Assembly (NCBI GenBank): GCA_964520655.1
Contig: CAZFNI010000006.1
Span: 62,001 to 126,000, forward strand
Origin: JACQQW01 sp964520655
GTDB lineage: Bacteria > Omnitrophota > Gorgyraeia > Zapsychrales > Fredricksoniimonadaceae
Length of the DNA stretch: 64,000 nt
Direction: 5' to 3'
This document shows, in pieces, positions 1-9,040 of the stretch. The translations under genes and the position numbers were made by a program. The first letter of the stretch is position 1; every line of letters starts with the position of its first letter. Under the pieces are notes generated by a model. The model ran no database searches, was not told the origin of the DNA, and was given only the letters and a program-made list of their open reading frames with translations.

Positions 1-29
1 TGAACATCCCCCGGTCAAGATGTAACGTT

Positions 30-1259
30 GTGCGGCATCTTGTTTTAGTCGTATTCCTTCTTTGTGCGTCCTCATGCGCCAGCGGCCCGAGGAATATCCA
101 GCCGCAGATCAATAGTCTTGTCACTGCCAATCATGTTGAAAGAGCTTTAGCCGTTCTGGGGGATGACCCCAATGTTTACGGGCCGCACGATCATTTATTG
201 TTTTGGCTGGATAAAGGCATGGCAGCGCATTTAGCGGGGCGAACGCAGGTCAGCATTGGTGCTTTTGAGCAGGCGGAGAAATTGAATGAAGCGCTGTATA
301 CCCGATCGCTTTCCCAAATGGCCAATACCTGGATCGTCAATGACCGTATGGAGGATTACCGGGGCGACGAGCAGGAATATGTGATGATCAATGTGTTCCA
401 GGCTTTCAATTTCGCTTCTATTGGGGATTTTGACGAAGCCCTTGTTGAGGCCAGGCGCTTGGACAAGAAATTAAAACTGATCGGTCCACGCTATCAGAAT
501 CCTTTCGCTTTATTCTTAAGCGGTTTATTATGGCATTGCAGCACTGATAAGGACTCCCTCACGGATGCTTTGATCGACTACCAAAAAGCCGCGGCGGCAT
601 ATGAAGCTGCTCCCAGGGTTTTAAGCGAGCTCATGGAGGAAGCCAAGAACAACGTATCGTTCAAGAAGTCCGGTAAAGCGAGGGTGATCGTAGTCGAATA
701 CACGGGCTTTAGCCCGGTCAAGGTTGCTGATGCTTTTCCTTTGCCGCTCGATGGGAACCATTGGACCAAGATCAGCTTTCCCCGTTATCAGGACCGTTAC
801 AGCGAGATCGTTTCTTCCCGGGTGAGAATAAGCCGCAATGGCGTTGCCCATGTTAAGGAAACAGAAATGGTCTGTGATCTGGGGGCTTTGGCCAAGAAGA
901 TATTGGCGGGGCATAAAGGGGCGATCATGGCTAAAGCTACCATCAGGCCGCTCATTAAATACGGTGTCGAGAAAGCTGTCGAGGTTCCAGTCCGGGAGCG
1001 CGCAGGAGATCTGGCGGCGGATCTGCTTGGCGTCGCGGGAAGTATTTATAATCTGGCCACAGAGGAAGCTGACCTGAGGACTTGGCAGAGTCTGCCCAAC
1101 CACATTCGTTTGGCATATGTTGATCTTGATCCTGGGGTATATGATGTGACAGTGGAAGACCTCTCTGATGAGATGGTTGTCATCGACCACAAGACTATTG
1201 AAAAGTTGGAATTATCATCGGGCCAAGTTAAGTTTATTATCAGCCGCGGCCGTTTTTAG
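30..1259 (+). CDS. COG3014-like TPR-type lipoprotein
   Basis: Predicted outer- or inner-membrane lipoprotein of unknown function. The GTG start gives a short hydrophobic signal ending in ASSC (Cys at residue 16), a plausible though not ideal lipobox. The body is alpha-helical and repeat-like: residues about 30-210 contain a W-LDKG-M segment, a 'DYRGDEQEYVMINVFQAFNF' stretch and an 'EARR' helix, a pattern I associate with the uncharacterised COG3014 lipoprotein family, which has TPR-like helices. The C-terminal half (about 215-409) is beta-rich. No catalytic motif is visible. It is followed by a separate promoter and the response-regulator genes, so a functional link to them is unproven. Only 29 bases lie upstream, so a longer operon cannot be excluded. 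Confidence 0.7.
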   Translation: MRHLVLVVFLLCASSCASGPRNIQPQINSLVTANHVERALAVLGDDPNVYGPHDHLLFWLDKGMAAHLAGRTQVSIGAFEQAEKLNEALYTRSLSQMANTWIVNDRMEDYRGDEQEYVMINVFQAFNFASIGDFDEALVEARRLDKKLKLIGPRYQNPFALFLSGLLWHCSTDKDSLTDALIDYQKAAAAYEAAPRVLSELMEEAKNNVSFKKSGKARVIVVEYTGFSPVKVADAFPLPLDGNHWTKISFPRYQDRYSEIVSSRVRISRNGVAHVKETEMVCDLGALAKKILAGHKGAIMAKATIRPLIKYGVEKAVEVPVRERAGDLAADLLGVAGSIYNLATEEADLRTWQSLPNHIRLAYVDLDPGVYDVTVEDLSDEMVVIDHKTIEKLELSSGQVKFIISRGRF

Positions 1260-1276
1260 GCATTATTAAAAACCCG

Positions 1277-1305
1277 TTGCGGCAAAAGGGTATTTCTTAT
1301 ACAAT
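1277..1305 (+). promoter_or_regulatory. Sigma70-like promoter for the receiver/CheX genes
   Basis: A TTGCGG box (1277-1282) and a TACAAT box (1300-1305) are separated by 17 bp. The -10 box ends only 8 bp before the ATG at 1314, and no Shine-Dalgarno sequence fits between them, so the transcript may be leaderless. Seen by eye only. Confidence 0.45.
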
Positions 1306-1313
1306 AACGACTT

Positions 1314-1691
1314 ATGAAAATTCTCATGGTGGATGATTCTGCGATGGATAGAAAGTTGATGTCCCGAATTCTGCAAAAAGGGGAGATCTCCCAGGAGATC
1401 ATTGAGGCGGAAGACGGGGAGAAGGCCCTGCAGGTCCTGGCAGAACATTATCAAGATATCTGTGTTGTTCTTTTAGACTGGCAAATGCCGAACATGTCGG
1501 GCATTGAGGTCTTATCCGCAGTTGCTAAAGTGCCCCTGATCGCTGCTGTGCCGATCATCATGGTCACAGCGTCGGGGTCGGAAGAGAACAAAAAGATGGC
1601 GCGTGATGCCAATCCCAATTTGGCGGGATATCTGGTTAAGCCCTATAAAGCAGAAGACCTGCTGGGCGCGATCAAACCTTTCTTGAAGTGA
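1314..1691 (+). CDS. Single-domain response regulator (CheY-like)
   Basis: Stand-alone receiver domain of 125 aa with all phosphorylation residues: acidic pair D7-D8, phospho-acceptor D55 (in LLDWQMP), switch T85 and K109 (LVKP). There is no output domain, so it should act by protein-protein contact, as CheY does. It lies 6 bp upstream of a CheX-like gene and is followed by a second receiver, so the three form a compact signalling operon. No chemotaxis kinase, receptor or flagellar gene is present in the window, so its kinase must be elsewhere. The family is clear; the specific pathway is unknown. Confidence 0.9.
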   Translation: MKILMVDDSAMDRKLMSRILQKGEISQEIIEAEDGEKALQVLAEHYQDICVVLLDWQMPNMSGIEVLSAVAKVPLIAAVPIIMVTASGSEENKKMARDANPNLAGYLVKPYKAEDLLGAIKPFLK

Positions 1692-1697
1692 TCCTCT

Positions 1698-2354
1698 ATG
1701 GCTGAAGAAAAAAAGAATTCGCTGGTATGGTCGCTTCAGAAGATCAAGGAAGCGTTCACGGAAAAACCGGTGAGCCGTGCCGAACATGCGAGTAATCTGA
1801 TCGACATGTCGGTGGCGTTGTCAGTTGCCGTTAAGAAGGTTTTCTTTGAAAAGTCCCGGACCATGTTCTCCGAGGATCCGGTCATCCAGAAAAAAGGCAT
1901 TGTGGCCTTTAGCGGCCGTCTGCGCATCGATGCCATGGAGAAGTTCAATCAGACCACGATCATGTCGGTCGTGCATTATTTCCTTAATCAGGAGGATCTG
2001 GATAAGAATAAGCCAGTTGGTTTATTGATCATTTATCTGGAACGCAGTTATGTCCCGGAAATGCTGCGGCTTTTGCAGTACCCTTACATTGAATTTGACG
2101 ACGACCGTGATGTGACCGATGGTTCTGGCGCGATTATTAATTTGATCGCGGGTCATTTTAAGAATGAATTAAAAGCGCTGGGATATGAGGACCTGGAGAT
2201 GTCCCATTTCCAGAGCTTTATCAATAAAGTTCCCATGGGGGTCGTGTATCCCAAGGGCCAGACGGACAGATATGAATTGAGCTTTGTGATCGACGGAGAG
2301 AAGCGTTTGGTCGTGGAGATGGTGATGGCCCCGTTGGTCAAGAAATCAGCGTAA
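1698..2354 (+). CDS. CheX/CheC-like protein with substituted catalytic Glu
   Basis: 218-aa cytoplasmic protein. Residues about 55-215 resemble the CheX-like chemotaxis phosphatase fold; the diagnostic segment is DGSGAIINLIAGHFK (141-155), corresponding to the 'D..xExxNxxAGN' helix of CheX. CheX phosphatases use a Glu and Asn in ExxN to dephosphorylate CheY-P. Here the Asn is present (N148), but the Glu position is Ala (A145), so phosphatase activity is doubtful; it may be a binding partner or a diverged member. Residues 1-50 are an extra N-terminal extension. It sits between two single-domain receivers (gaps of 6 and 17 bp), which supports interaction with them. Assignment is from pattern only. 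Confidence 0.6.
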   Translation: MAEEKKNSLVWSLQKIKEAFTEKPVSRAEHASNLIDMSVALSVAVKKVFFEKSRTMFSEDPVIQKKGIVAFSGRLRIDAMEKFNQTTIMSVVHYFLNQEDLDKNKPVGLLIIYLERSYVPEMLRLLQYPYIEFDDDRDVTDGSGAIINLIAGHFKNELKALGYEDLEMSHFQSFINKVPMGVVYPKGQTDRYELSFVIDGEKRLVVEMVMAPLVKKSA

Positions 2355-2371
2355 TAACAGGAGTTTAGAAT

Positions 2372-2731
2372 ATGGCAAAAAAGATTTTAGTCATTGATGA
2401 TGATCCCGCGTTAACCAAGATGGTTGACAGCTTTATGACTGCGCACGGTTATAAAGTGATCGTAGCGACGGATGGTGAAGAAGGTTTGGCTAAGGTCAAA
2501 AGCGAGGGCCCTGATCTGATGGTGCTGGATGTCCAGATGCCACGCATGAACGGGTATACATTTGTGCATGAATGCAAGAAGATCCCGTCAGCATTAAAAG
2601 TGCCGATCATCGTTCTGACGGCCAAGCAGGGGATGGCGGAGATATTTAAGGTCGAGGGTGTTAAAGAATACATCACCAAGCCTTTTGCCATGGAAAAATT
2701 ACTGGAATCGGTAAAGAAATATATTAACTAA
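2372..2731 (+). CDS. Single-domain response regulator (CheY-like)
   Basis: 119-aa stand-alone receiver domain. The acidic triad D9-D11, phospho-acceptor D53 (VLDVQMP), T83 and K103 (ITKPF) are all present. An AGGAG ribosome site lies 5 bp or so before the start. It is only about half identical by eye to the receiver at 1314, so the two are probably not recent duplicates. It closes the receiver-CheX-like-receiver operon; the following pckA gene starts 29 bp later with its own ribosome site and may be co-transcribed. Confidence 0.9.
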   Translation: MAKKILVIDDDPALTKMVDSFMTAHGYKVIVATDGEEGLAKVKSEGPDLMVLDVQMPRMNGYTFVHECKKIPSALKVPIIVLTAKQGMAEIFKVEGVKEYITKPFAMEKLLESVKKYIN

Positions 2732-2760
2732 CGCGAAAAACGCCATAGAGGGGCATGACA

Positions 2761-4398
2761 ATGAGTAACATCAATTTAGCATCGATCGGGATCACCTCAT
2801 ATAGCAATGCATACCATAATCTGTCTTTTGCGGACCTCTTTAAACACGAAACGGATCCATCTTTACAGGGTTATGAAAAAGGTGTTGTCACCAGCTTAGG
2901 CGCTGTGTCTGTCGATACAGGAAAATTCACGGGACGTTCTCCTAAAGATAAATATATCGTCAAGGATGCTTCCACGCAGGATACGGTCTGGTGGGCCAGT
3001 GGTGAATCATCTGGGTCAGATAATAAGCCGATCACGGTGGATACCTGGGCTCATTTAAAAGATATCACGTTAAAGCAGCTGAATGGGAAAAAGCTGTATG
3101 TCATGGATGGTTTCTGCGGGGCCAATGCTTCGACCCGTTTGTCCGTGCGTTTGGTCACCGAGGTCGCCTGGATGGCCCATTTCTTTAAGAATATGTTCAT
3201 CGCCCCAACAGCGGATGAATTAAAGAATTTCAAGCCGGACTGGACGGTTTTAAATGCCTGCAAGGCCTCTTGCGCTGATTTTGCCAAGTACGGCCTGCGC
3301 AGTGAAGTGTTCGTGGCCTTTAATATCAGTGAACGTACCACGGTCATCGGCGGTACCTGGTACGGCGGGGAGATCAAGAAGGGTATTTTTTCGATCATGA
3401 ATTATTTCCTGCCTCTTAAAGGGATTGGGGCATTCCATTGTTCTGCCAACCAGGGCAAGAATGGCGATACTGCGCTGTTCTTCGGTCTGTCAGGGACGGG
3501 AAAGACAACATTGTCGACGGATCCAAAACGCGCGCTGATCGGTGATGATGAGCATGGCTGGGATAATGACGGGGTGTTTAACTTTGAAGGCGGCTGTTAT
3601 GCCAAATGCATCGGCCTTACCCCCGAGCGCGAGCCAGAGATCTTCGCGGCGATCCGCCGTGACGCTTTATTGGAGAATTGCGAGATCGATGCCAAAGGTG
3701 TTGTTGATTTCGCTTCGAAGAAAAAGACCGAGAATACCCGTGTCTCTTATCCGCTAAATCATATTGAAAATATTGTCAAGCCGGTCTCTAAAGGCGGGCA
3801 TCCTTCAAAGATCATCTTTTTGGCGTGTGACGCTTACGGCGTTTTACCACCGGTGGCCAAATTGACCAAAGAGCAGGCCATGTACCATTACTTAAGCGGG
3901 TATACAGCAAAGGTCGCAGGCACAGAACTTGGGGTCAAAGAACCATCTGCCACATTCTCCGCGTGTTTCGGCAAAGCATTCCTGTCCGTCCATCCGACTA
4001 AGTATGCGGATATCCTGGCCAAGAAAATGCAGGAACACAATGCCAGTGCCTATTTGCTTAATACCGGCTGGATCGCCGGTCCTTACGGTGTGGGTTACCG
4101 CATTCCGTTGAAAGACAACCGTTTGTCGATCGATGCGATCCTAGACGGCAGTTTGGATAAAGGGCCGTTTGATATTTTACCGGTCTTTAATCTCCAAGTC
4201 CCTCGTTCTGTGAAGGGGATGGATGCTAACATATTGAATCCACGTAACTTATGGGCGGACAAAGCGGCCTATGACGCGCAGGCGGTCAAATTAGCCGGCA
4301 TGTTCATCAACAATTTTAAGATCTTCACTGATACAGCGAATGGGAAAGCGCTTGTCGCGGCAGGACCGCAAATAGAGCTTGCTAATTCCGGACGTTAA
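2761..4398 (+). CDS. pckA: Phosphoenolpyruvate carboxykinase (ATP)
   Basis: Cytosolic enzyme interconverting oxaloacetate + ATP and PEP + ADP + CO2 (gluconeogenesis or anaplerosis). 545 aa, the usual size of the ATP-dependent family. Motifs seen: GRSPKDK near the N terminus, P-loop GLSGTGKT (242-249), metal/nucleotide site GDDEHGW (261-267) and NFEGGCYAK. I chose ATG 2761 rather than the in-frame ATG at 2755: the purine-rich ribosome site at 2747-2753 touches 2755 but is 7 bp from 2761. It follows the receiver gene closely. The ATP-dependent type (not GTP) is clear from the P-loop and overall length. Confidence 0.97.
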   Translation: MSNINLASIGITSYSNAYHNLSFADLFKHETDPSLQGYEKGVVTSLGAVSVDTGKFTGRSPKDKYIVKDASTQDTVWWASGESSGSDNKPITVDTWAHLKDITLKQLNGKKLYVMDGFCGANASTRLSVRLVTEVAWMAHFFKNMFIAPTADELKNFKPDWTVLNACKASCADFAKYGLRSEVFVAFNISERTTVIGGTWYGGEIKKGIFSIMNYFLPLKGIGAFHCSANQGKNGDTALFFGLSGTGKTTLSTDPKRALIGDDEHGWDNDGVFNFEGGCYAKCIGLTPEREPEIFAAIRRDALLENCEIDAKGVVDFASKKKTENTRVSYPLNHIENIVKPVSKGGHPSKIIFLACDAYGVLPPVAKLTKEQAMYHYLSGYTAKVAGTELGVKEPSATFSACFGKAFLSVHPTKYADILAKKMQEHNASAYLLNTGWIAGPYGVGYRIPLKDNRLSIDAILDGSLDKGPFDILPVFNLQVPRSVKGMDANILNPRNLWADKAAYDAQAVKLAGMFINNFKIFTDTANGKALVAAGPQIELANSGR

Positions 4399-4408
4399 GT
4401 GGTATAGT
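4379..4408 (+). promoter_or_regulatory. Promoter for the metal-efflux cluster
   Basis: TTGCTA (4379-4384) and TATAGT (4403-4408) with an 18-bp spacer, partly inside the end of pckA. The -10 box ends 6 bp before the ATG at 4415 with no ribosome site between, suggesting a leaderless transcript. Confidence 0.45.
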
Positions 4409-4414
4409 TGAAAT

Positions 4415-4789
4415 ATGAGCACTTTAGGGCGAAAAATAACAGCAGTATGTGTGGCGGCATCATTTATGATGGCGGCGCTTTACTGCTGTTGTTTTTCTAC
4501 CATCAAATGGTCGAAACAAAAAAGCTCCTGTTGTGCGGCCAAAGAAAGTAAGGATCAAAAGACTTCCAAGCAGGATTGCCCTCACTGCAACAGTTCCTTT
4601 CACGCGGAGTTGGCATTAAAAGATACGGGGCATGTTACCCTGGCAGCTGTTGATGCCTTGCCTGTTACTTTTGAGAGAACAATATCCTACGTGCCTGTTG
4701 TTGTCGGAAAGTCTTTATTCATCAATGGACCGCCCGGTCCGTTGCATACTGTTCCCTTATATATCAAGTTCCCTTCTTTGCGCATTTAA
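4415..4789 (+). CDS. Cys-rich exported small protein of metal-efflux cluster
   Basis: 124-aa protein that I do not recognise at family level. An N-terminal hydrophobic segment (residues about 7-27, including three consecutive Cys) looks like a signal peptide or membrane anchor. It is followed by a basic Cys-rich stretch with CC (near 39-40) and a CPHC motif (near 55-58), then a Pro-rich C terminus (NGPPGPLHTVPLYI). Small proteins of this build, with a PP-rich tail, are common just upstream of CusCBA-type operons. The CPHC and CC pairs suggest metal or thiol chemistry in the periplasm; this is inference from context. It precedes the adaptor gene by 46 bp. Confidence 0.6.
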   Translation: MSTLGRKITAVCVAASFMMAALYCCCFSTIKWSKQKSSCCAAKESKDQKTSKQDCPHCNSSFHAELALKDTGHVTLAAVDALPVTFERTISYVPVVVGKSLFINGPPGPLHTVPLYIKFPSLRI

Positions 4790-4835
4790 TCCCTTGCGAT
4801 AAGACTGTCTAATCGTTTTATAACAAGGAGATTCT

Positions 4836-5885
4836 ATGCGTACGTTCTTACAATTATTTCTCATCATGATCTTTGCCGCGGCAGCACCGGTCAGTTATGC
4901 CAAAGACCTGTATTATTGCCCGATGCATACGCATTACACCTCGGATAAGCCAGGCTCATGCCCCATTTGCGGGATGAATCTGGTGAAGAAAGTTGATGAG
5001 GCGGACAAAGCAAAAGGTTCGGGGATCATGGATCATGCGGCGGTGACATTAAGCGCCGATCAGCAAAAAATGCTGGGGGTTGTGACCGCTAAAGCCACCA
5101 AACAGCCGTTGAAACGCATGATCAGGGCCAGTGGTTATGTCTCGACGCTCAATGATCTATTCATGCTGCAGGATACTTATATTAAAGCTTACATTGATTA
5201 TGTGCAGGCCTACCGTGACCAAAAACGGTTTGAGCATGGCCGCCGCAACTGGGATGTCCACCGGGAGATCCAGGTCAGATTGCATAATGCCCAGGAGGCA
5301 TTGCTTCAGTTCGGGATCAGCGATGTTGAGATCGAGAAGTTAAAGAAATATTCCTGGCAGACGCCTTGGGATCAGCCGGAATTATCATTCTTCAAGCCGG
5401 GTGTCAATTACTGGGTGGTGGCGTCCGTGTATGAACAGGACCTGGGTTATCTGGAATCCGGACAGCCTGTCGATATAGAGATCCCATCCTATCATGAACA
5501 TGTCAAAGGGGTTATCCGTACGATCGGCAAGATCATTGATCCTCAGACACGCACGGTCAATGCCTTGATCGAGATGCCGGACTATAAGGGAGAGCTGGTC
5601 GGCAATATGTTCGTCAATGTGACGGTTGATGTGGAGTTAAACGAGTATGTGATGGTGCCCCAGGAGGCGCTGATGGATACGGGATTGCGCAAGATCATTT
5701 TTGTTAAAGATGGTCATGGGGTTTTTGTGCCCAAAGAGGTCAAGGACGTTGTTCCCGGGGATAATGGCTGGGGGATCAAGATGGGTATTGTCGTCGGTGA
5801 AGAGGTCGTGGTGCAGGGAAACTTCCTGCTGGATTCCGAAAGCCGCATGCAGGCGTCCTTGCGGGGAGGGCAGGACCATGATTGA
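4836..5885 (+). CDS. RND efflux periplasmic adaptor, CusB-like, compressed lipoyl domain
   Basis: Membrane-fusion protein linking an inner-membrane RND pump to an outer-membrane channel, here for metal export. A signal peptide (1-22) is followed by a heavy-metal-binding domain with CPM-H and CPICGM (28-46), typical of CusB-like adaptors. The alpha-hairpin is about 112-170, the beta-barrel about 190-260 (WVVASVYEQDLGYL), and the membrane-proximal domain follows. The lipoyl/barrel-sandwich half-motifs that normally flank the hairpin are almost absent: only about 12 residues separate the first beta strand (ASGYV) from the hairpin, and no 'G.V....V..G' second half is seen. At 349 aa it is shorter than usual. 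It overlaps the pump gene by 8 bp. Confidence 0.9.
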   Translation: MRTFLQLFLIMIFAAAAPVSYAKDLYYCPMHTHYTSDKPGSCPICGMNLVKKVDEADKAKGSGIMDHAAVTLSADQQKMLGVVTAKATKQPLKRMIRASGYVSTLNDLFMLQDTYIKAYIDYVQAYRDQKRFEHGRRNWDVHREIQVRLHNAQEALLQFGISDVEIEKLKKYSWQTPWDQPELSFFKPGVNYWVVASVYEQDLGYLESGQPVDIEIPSYHEHVKGVIRTIGKIIDPQTRTVNALIEMPDYKGELVGNMFVNVTVDVELNEYVMVPQEALMDTGLRKIIFVKDGHGVFVPKEVKDVVPGDNGWGIKMGIVVGEEVVVQGNFLLDSESRMQASLRGGQDHD

Positions 5886-8800
5886 AAAGATCATTGACTT
5901 TTCCGCCAGGAATAAGTTCCTGGTGTTCTTGTTGGTGGGGTTCGCTCTAGGGATCGCGTTGTGGTCGGCGAAAAACATTGCTGTTGATGCTATTCCCGAC
6001 CTTTCTGATACCCAGGTGATCGTGTATTCCAAATGGGACCGCAGTCCCGATGTGATGGAAGACCAGGTGACATATCCGATCATTTCTTCCCTGCTGGGGA
6101 TCCCCAATATCAAGGATATCCGCGGGTTCTCGGATTTTGGGTATTCCTATGTGTATGTGATCTTCAAGGATGGGACAGACCTGTACTGGGCGCGCAGCCG
6201 CGTGCAGGAATTCTTATCGAAGATCACATCGACGCTGCCAGCCGGTGTGAAGACCCAACTGGGTCCGGATGCGACCGGTGTCGGCTGGGTCATGCAGTAT
6301 GCGCTGGTGGATAAAAACGGCAAACATTCCCTGCAGGAGTTGCGTAGTTTTCAGGATTGGAATCTGCGTTACCATTTACAAAGCGTGCCCGGCGTCGCGG
6401 AAGTGGCGTCATTGGGAGGGTTTGTCAAACAGTACCAGATCACCCTGGATCCCAATAAACTGCAGGCGGTCAAGGTACCGATCAATAGGGTCGTGTCTGC
6501 GGTACGGGATGCTAATCAGGAGGGCGGCGGGCGGTTGTTGGAGTTTTCCGGTGCGGAATACATGGTGCGCGGCCATGGGTATATCAAGGAGGTCAAAGAC
6601 CTTGAGAATGTGGTGCTTAACGTCAATGCCAAAGGTGCACCGCTTTTGCTTAAAGACGTGGCCAATATCCATATAGGGCCGGATATGCGCCGGGGAGTTC
6701 TGGATTTAGATGGTCAGGGTGATGTTGTCGGCGGCACGATCGTGATGCGCCAGGGCGAGAATGCCCTGCGGGTCATCGATGCGGTCAAGGCGAGGCTAAA
6801 CGACCTGAAAAGCAGCCTTCCCGACGGTGTGGAGGTGGTGATCACTTATGACCGTTCCGATCTGATCAAAAGTTCCATGGACAATCTGCGTCGTCAATTG
6901 ATCGAGGAAATGATCATTGTCAGTCTGGTCATTCTGGTGTTCTTGTGGCATTTTTCATCCGCCATCATCCCGATCGTGACGATCCCGATCAGTGTCTTTT
7001 TGTCGTTCATTTTTTTAAAGGCGCTGAATTTAACCTCCAACATCATGTCGCTGGCGGGGATCGCTATCTCGATCGGCGTTCTGGTCGATGGGGCGATCGT
7101 GCAGATGGAGAATGTGTATAAACGCCTTGAGGAATGGCAGGCTGATGGCAAGAAGGGTCCGGCGGCACCTGTGATCCTAAACGCGCTAAAAGAAGTTGCG
7201 CCGTCCGTGTTCTTTTCCCTGCTTGTCATCGCGGTGTCGTTCTTGCCGATCTTTACCCTGCTGGACCAGGAGGGACGCTTGTTTAAACCTCTGGCCTGGT
7301 CGAAGACTTTTGCCATGGCCATCGCGGCTGTGCTTGTCATCACGCTTAATCCGGCGCTGCGCATGATGTTTGCCAGCGGCAAGGGTAATTATTATCCGGA
7401 ACATAAACATCCGATCAGCCGGATCTTGTTCATGGTCTATGATCCCATTTGCCGGCTGGCATTGAAACATGCCAAGGCCGTGATCATTGCCAGCATTTTG
7501 TTAGTCGCGGCGACCGTTCCGGTATTCCTGAAGCTTGGGTCGGAATTCATGCCGACATTGTGGGAAGGCCAGATCCTGTATATGCCGACCACCATGCCCG
7601 GTATCTCTATTGCCCAGGCCCAGACTCTCCTGCAGAAACAGGATGCGGTTTTGAAATCATTTCCGGAGGTGGAAAGGGTCTTTGGAAAAGCGGGGCGGAT
7701 GGAAACATCAACGGATCCGGCGCCTTTGTCCATGATGGAAACAGTGGTGCTGCTAAAGCCGGAGAAAGAATGGCCGCTTGTCAACGGCAAACGCCGCGGC
7801 CATGAACAGCTCATTGAGGCGATGGATCAGGCGTTAAAGATCCCTGGCACATCCAATGCCTGGACAATGCCGATCAAAAACCGCATTGACATGCTTTCCA
7901 CAGGTATCCGCACACCGATCGGCATCAAGGTGATGGGCAAGAACTTAGATGAGATCGAGAAAATAGGTCTGAAGCTGGAGCATGTGCTTAAAGATGTTCC
8001 GGGTACGCGCAGTGTTTTTGCTGAGCGTGTGACCGGTGGGTATTTTCTGGACATTGATATTCGTCGCGATCAGATCGCCCGTTATGGATTTAGCATCGGT
8101 GATGTCCAGATGGCGATCAATGCCGCGATCGGCGGGGAAGAGATCACGACCACTGTTGAAGGCCGTGAACGCTACAGCGTGAACGTGCGCTACGCCCGGG
8201 AATTGCGGGATGATGTCGAGAAGTTAAAAAGGGTTTTGGTCGCCAACGAAGCAGGGCAGCAGGTACCGTTGGGCCAGTTGGCCCAGATCGTCATGCGCAG
8301 CGGGCCGGCGATGATCCGCGATGAGAACGGGATGCTCACCGGATACGTGTTCGTGGATGTGAAAAGCAATGACATCGGCGGATACGTGAACGCGGCCAAG
8401 AAAAAGGTCGAGGAGCAGCTTCAAGTCCCCACAGGGTATGTGCTGTTGTGGAGCGGGCAGTTCGAGAATATGCTTAGGGTCAAGGAACGGCTGAAAGTTG
8501 TCGTTCCCTTGACGCTGTTGATCATTGTGGTGCTGCTGTATTTCAATACCAAGTCGTGGATCAAGACGGGCATTGTCATGCTGGCCGTGCCTTTCTCATT
8601 GATCGGCGCGGTGTGGTTACTCTGGGCCTTGGGGTATAACCTGTCGATCGCCGTATGGGTCGGGATGATCGCGCTCATGGGGCTTGACGCGGAGACGGGT
8701 GTGTTGATGCTGCTGTTTTTGGACATCGCCTACCATGATGCCCTTAAGAAAAATAAATTAAATTCCCCTGAAGAATTACGGGAAGCCGTTGTTTTTGGAG

Positions 8801-9027
8801 CTGTACAGCGTGTCAGGCCGAAGATGATGACGGTCATGGCGGCCATGATGGGGCTTATGCCCATCATGTGGTCACATGGTAGCGGTGCGGACGTGATGAG
8901 CCGTATCGCAGCTCCGATGATCGGCGGTCTGATCACGTCGTTTGTTCTGGAATTACTGGTCTATCCGTGCATTTTTTATCTATGGAAATCCAAGGGGGTT
9001 TCCAGTAACATAACAAACAGTAAATAA
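5878..9027 (+). CDS. cusA: Heavy-metal efflux RND transporter, CusA/CzcA type
   Basis: 1049-aa inner-membrane proton/metal antiporter of the HME-RND family. It has the 12-TM RND layout with two large periplasmic loops; N-terminal helix then DAIPDLSDTQV, which is characteristic of HME pumps. The TM4 charged motif GVLVDGAIVQMEN and the later MALMGLDAETGVLML segment match CusA/CzcA proton-relay helices. The start at 5878 is fixed by a GGGGAGGG ribosome site 7 bp upstream and by overlap with the adaptor stop; upstream in-frame codons belong to the adaptor gene in another frame. The HMBD adaptor suggests Cu/Ag, but Co/Zn/Cd cannot be excluded. No outer-membrane CusC-type channel is encoded nearby. 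Confidence 0.96.
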   Translation: MIEKIIDFSARNKFLVFLLVGFALGIALWSAKNIAVDAIPDLSDTQVIVYSKWDRSPDVMEDQVTYPIISSLLGIPNIKDIRGFSDFGYSYVYVIFKDGTDLYWARSRVQEFLSKITSTLPAGVKTQLGPDATGVGWVMQYALVDKNGKHSLQELRSFQDWNLRYHLQSVPGVAEVASLGGFVKQYQITLDPNKLQAVKVPINRVVSAVRDANQEGGGRLLEFSGAEYMVRGHGYIKEVKDLENVVLNVNAKGAPLLLKDVANIHIGPDMRRGVLDLDGQGDVVGGTIVMRQGENALRVIDAVKARLNDLKSSLPDGVEVVITYDRSDLIKSSMDNLRRQLIEEMIIVSLVILVFLWHFSSAIIPIVTIPISVFLSFIFLKALNLTSNIMSLAGIAISIGVLVDGAIVQMENVYKRLEEWQADGKKGPAAPVILNALKEVAPSVFFSLLVIAVSFLPIFTLLDQEGRLFKPLAWSKTFAMAIAAVLVITLNPALRMMFASGKGNYYPEHKHPISRILFMVYDPICRLALKHAKAVIIASILLVAATVPVFLKLGSEFMPTLWEGQILYMPTTMPGISIAQAQTLLQKQDAVLKSFPEVERVFGKAGRMETSTDPAPLSMMETVVLLKPEKEWPLVNGKRRGHEQLIEAMDQALKIPGTSNAWTMPIKNRIDMLSTGIRTPIGIKVMGKNLDEIEKIGLKLEHVLKDVPGTRSVFAERVTGGYFLDIDIRRDQIARYGFSIGDVQMAINAAIGGEEITTTVEGRERYSVNVRYARELRDDVEKLKRVLVANEAGQQVPLGQLAQIVMRSGPAMIRDENGMLTGYVFVDVKSNDIGGYVNAAKKKVEEQLQVPTGYVLLWSGQFENMLRVKERLKVVVPLTLLIIVVLLYFNTKSWIKTGIVMLAVPFSLIGAVWLLWALGYNLSIAVWVGMIALMGLDAETGVLMLLFLDIAYHDALKKNKLNSPEELREAVVFGAVQRVRPKMMTVMAAMMGLMPIMWSHGSGADVMSRIAAPMIGGLITSFVLELLVYPCIFYLWKSKGVSSNITNSK

Positions 9028-9040
9028 AAGAGGAGGAAGT

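Noticed and set aside
621..1190. 189-codon open frame on the minus strand opposite the first lipoprotein gene
   Set aside because: It is a shadow of a well-supported + strand gene, and its product resembles nothing I know.
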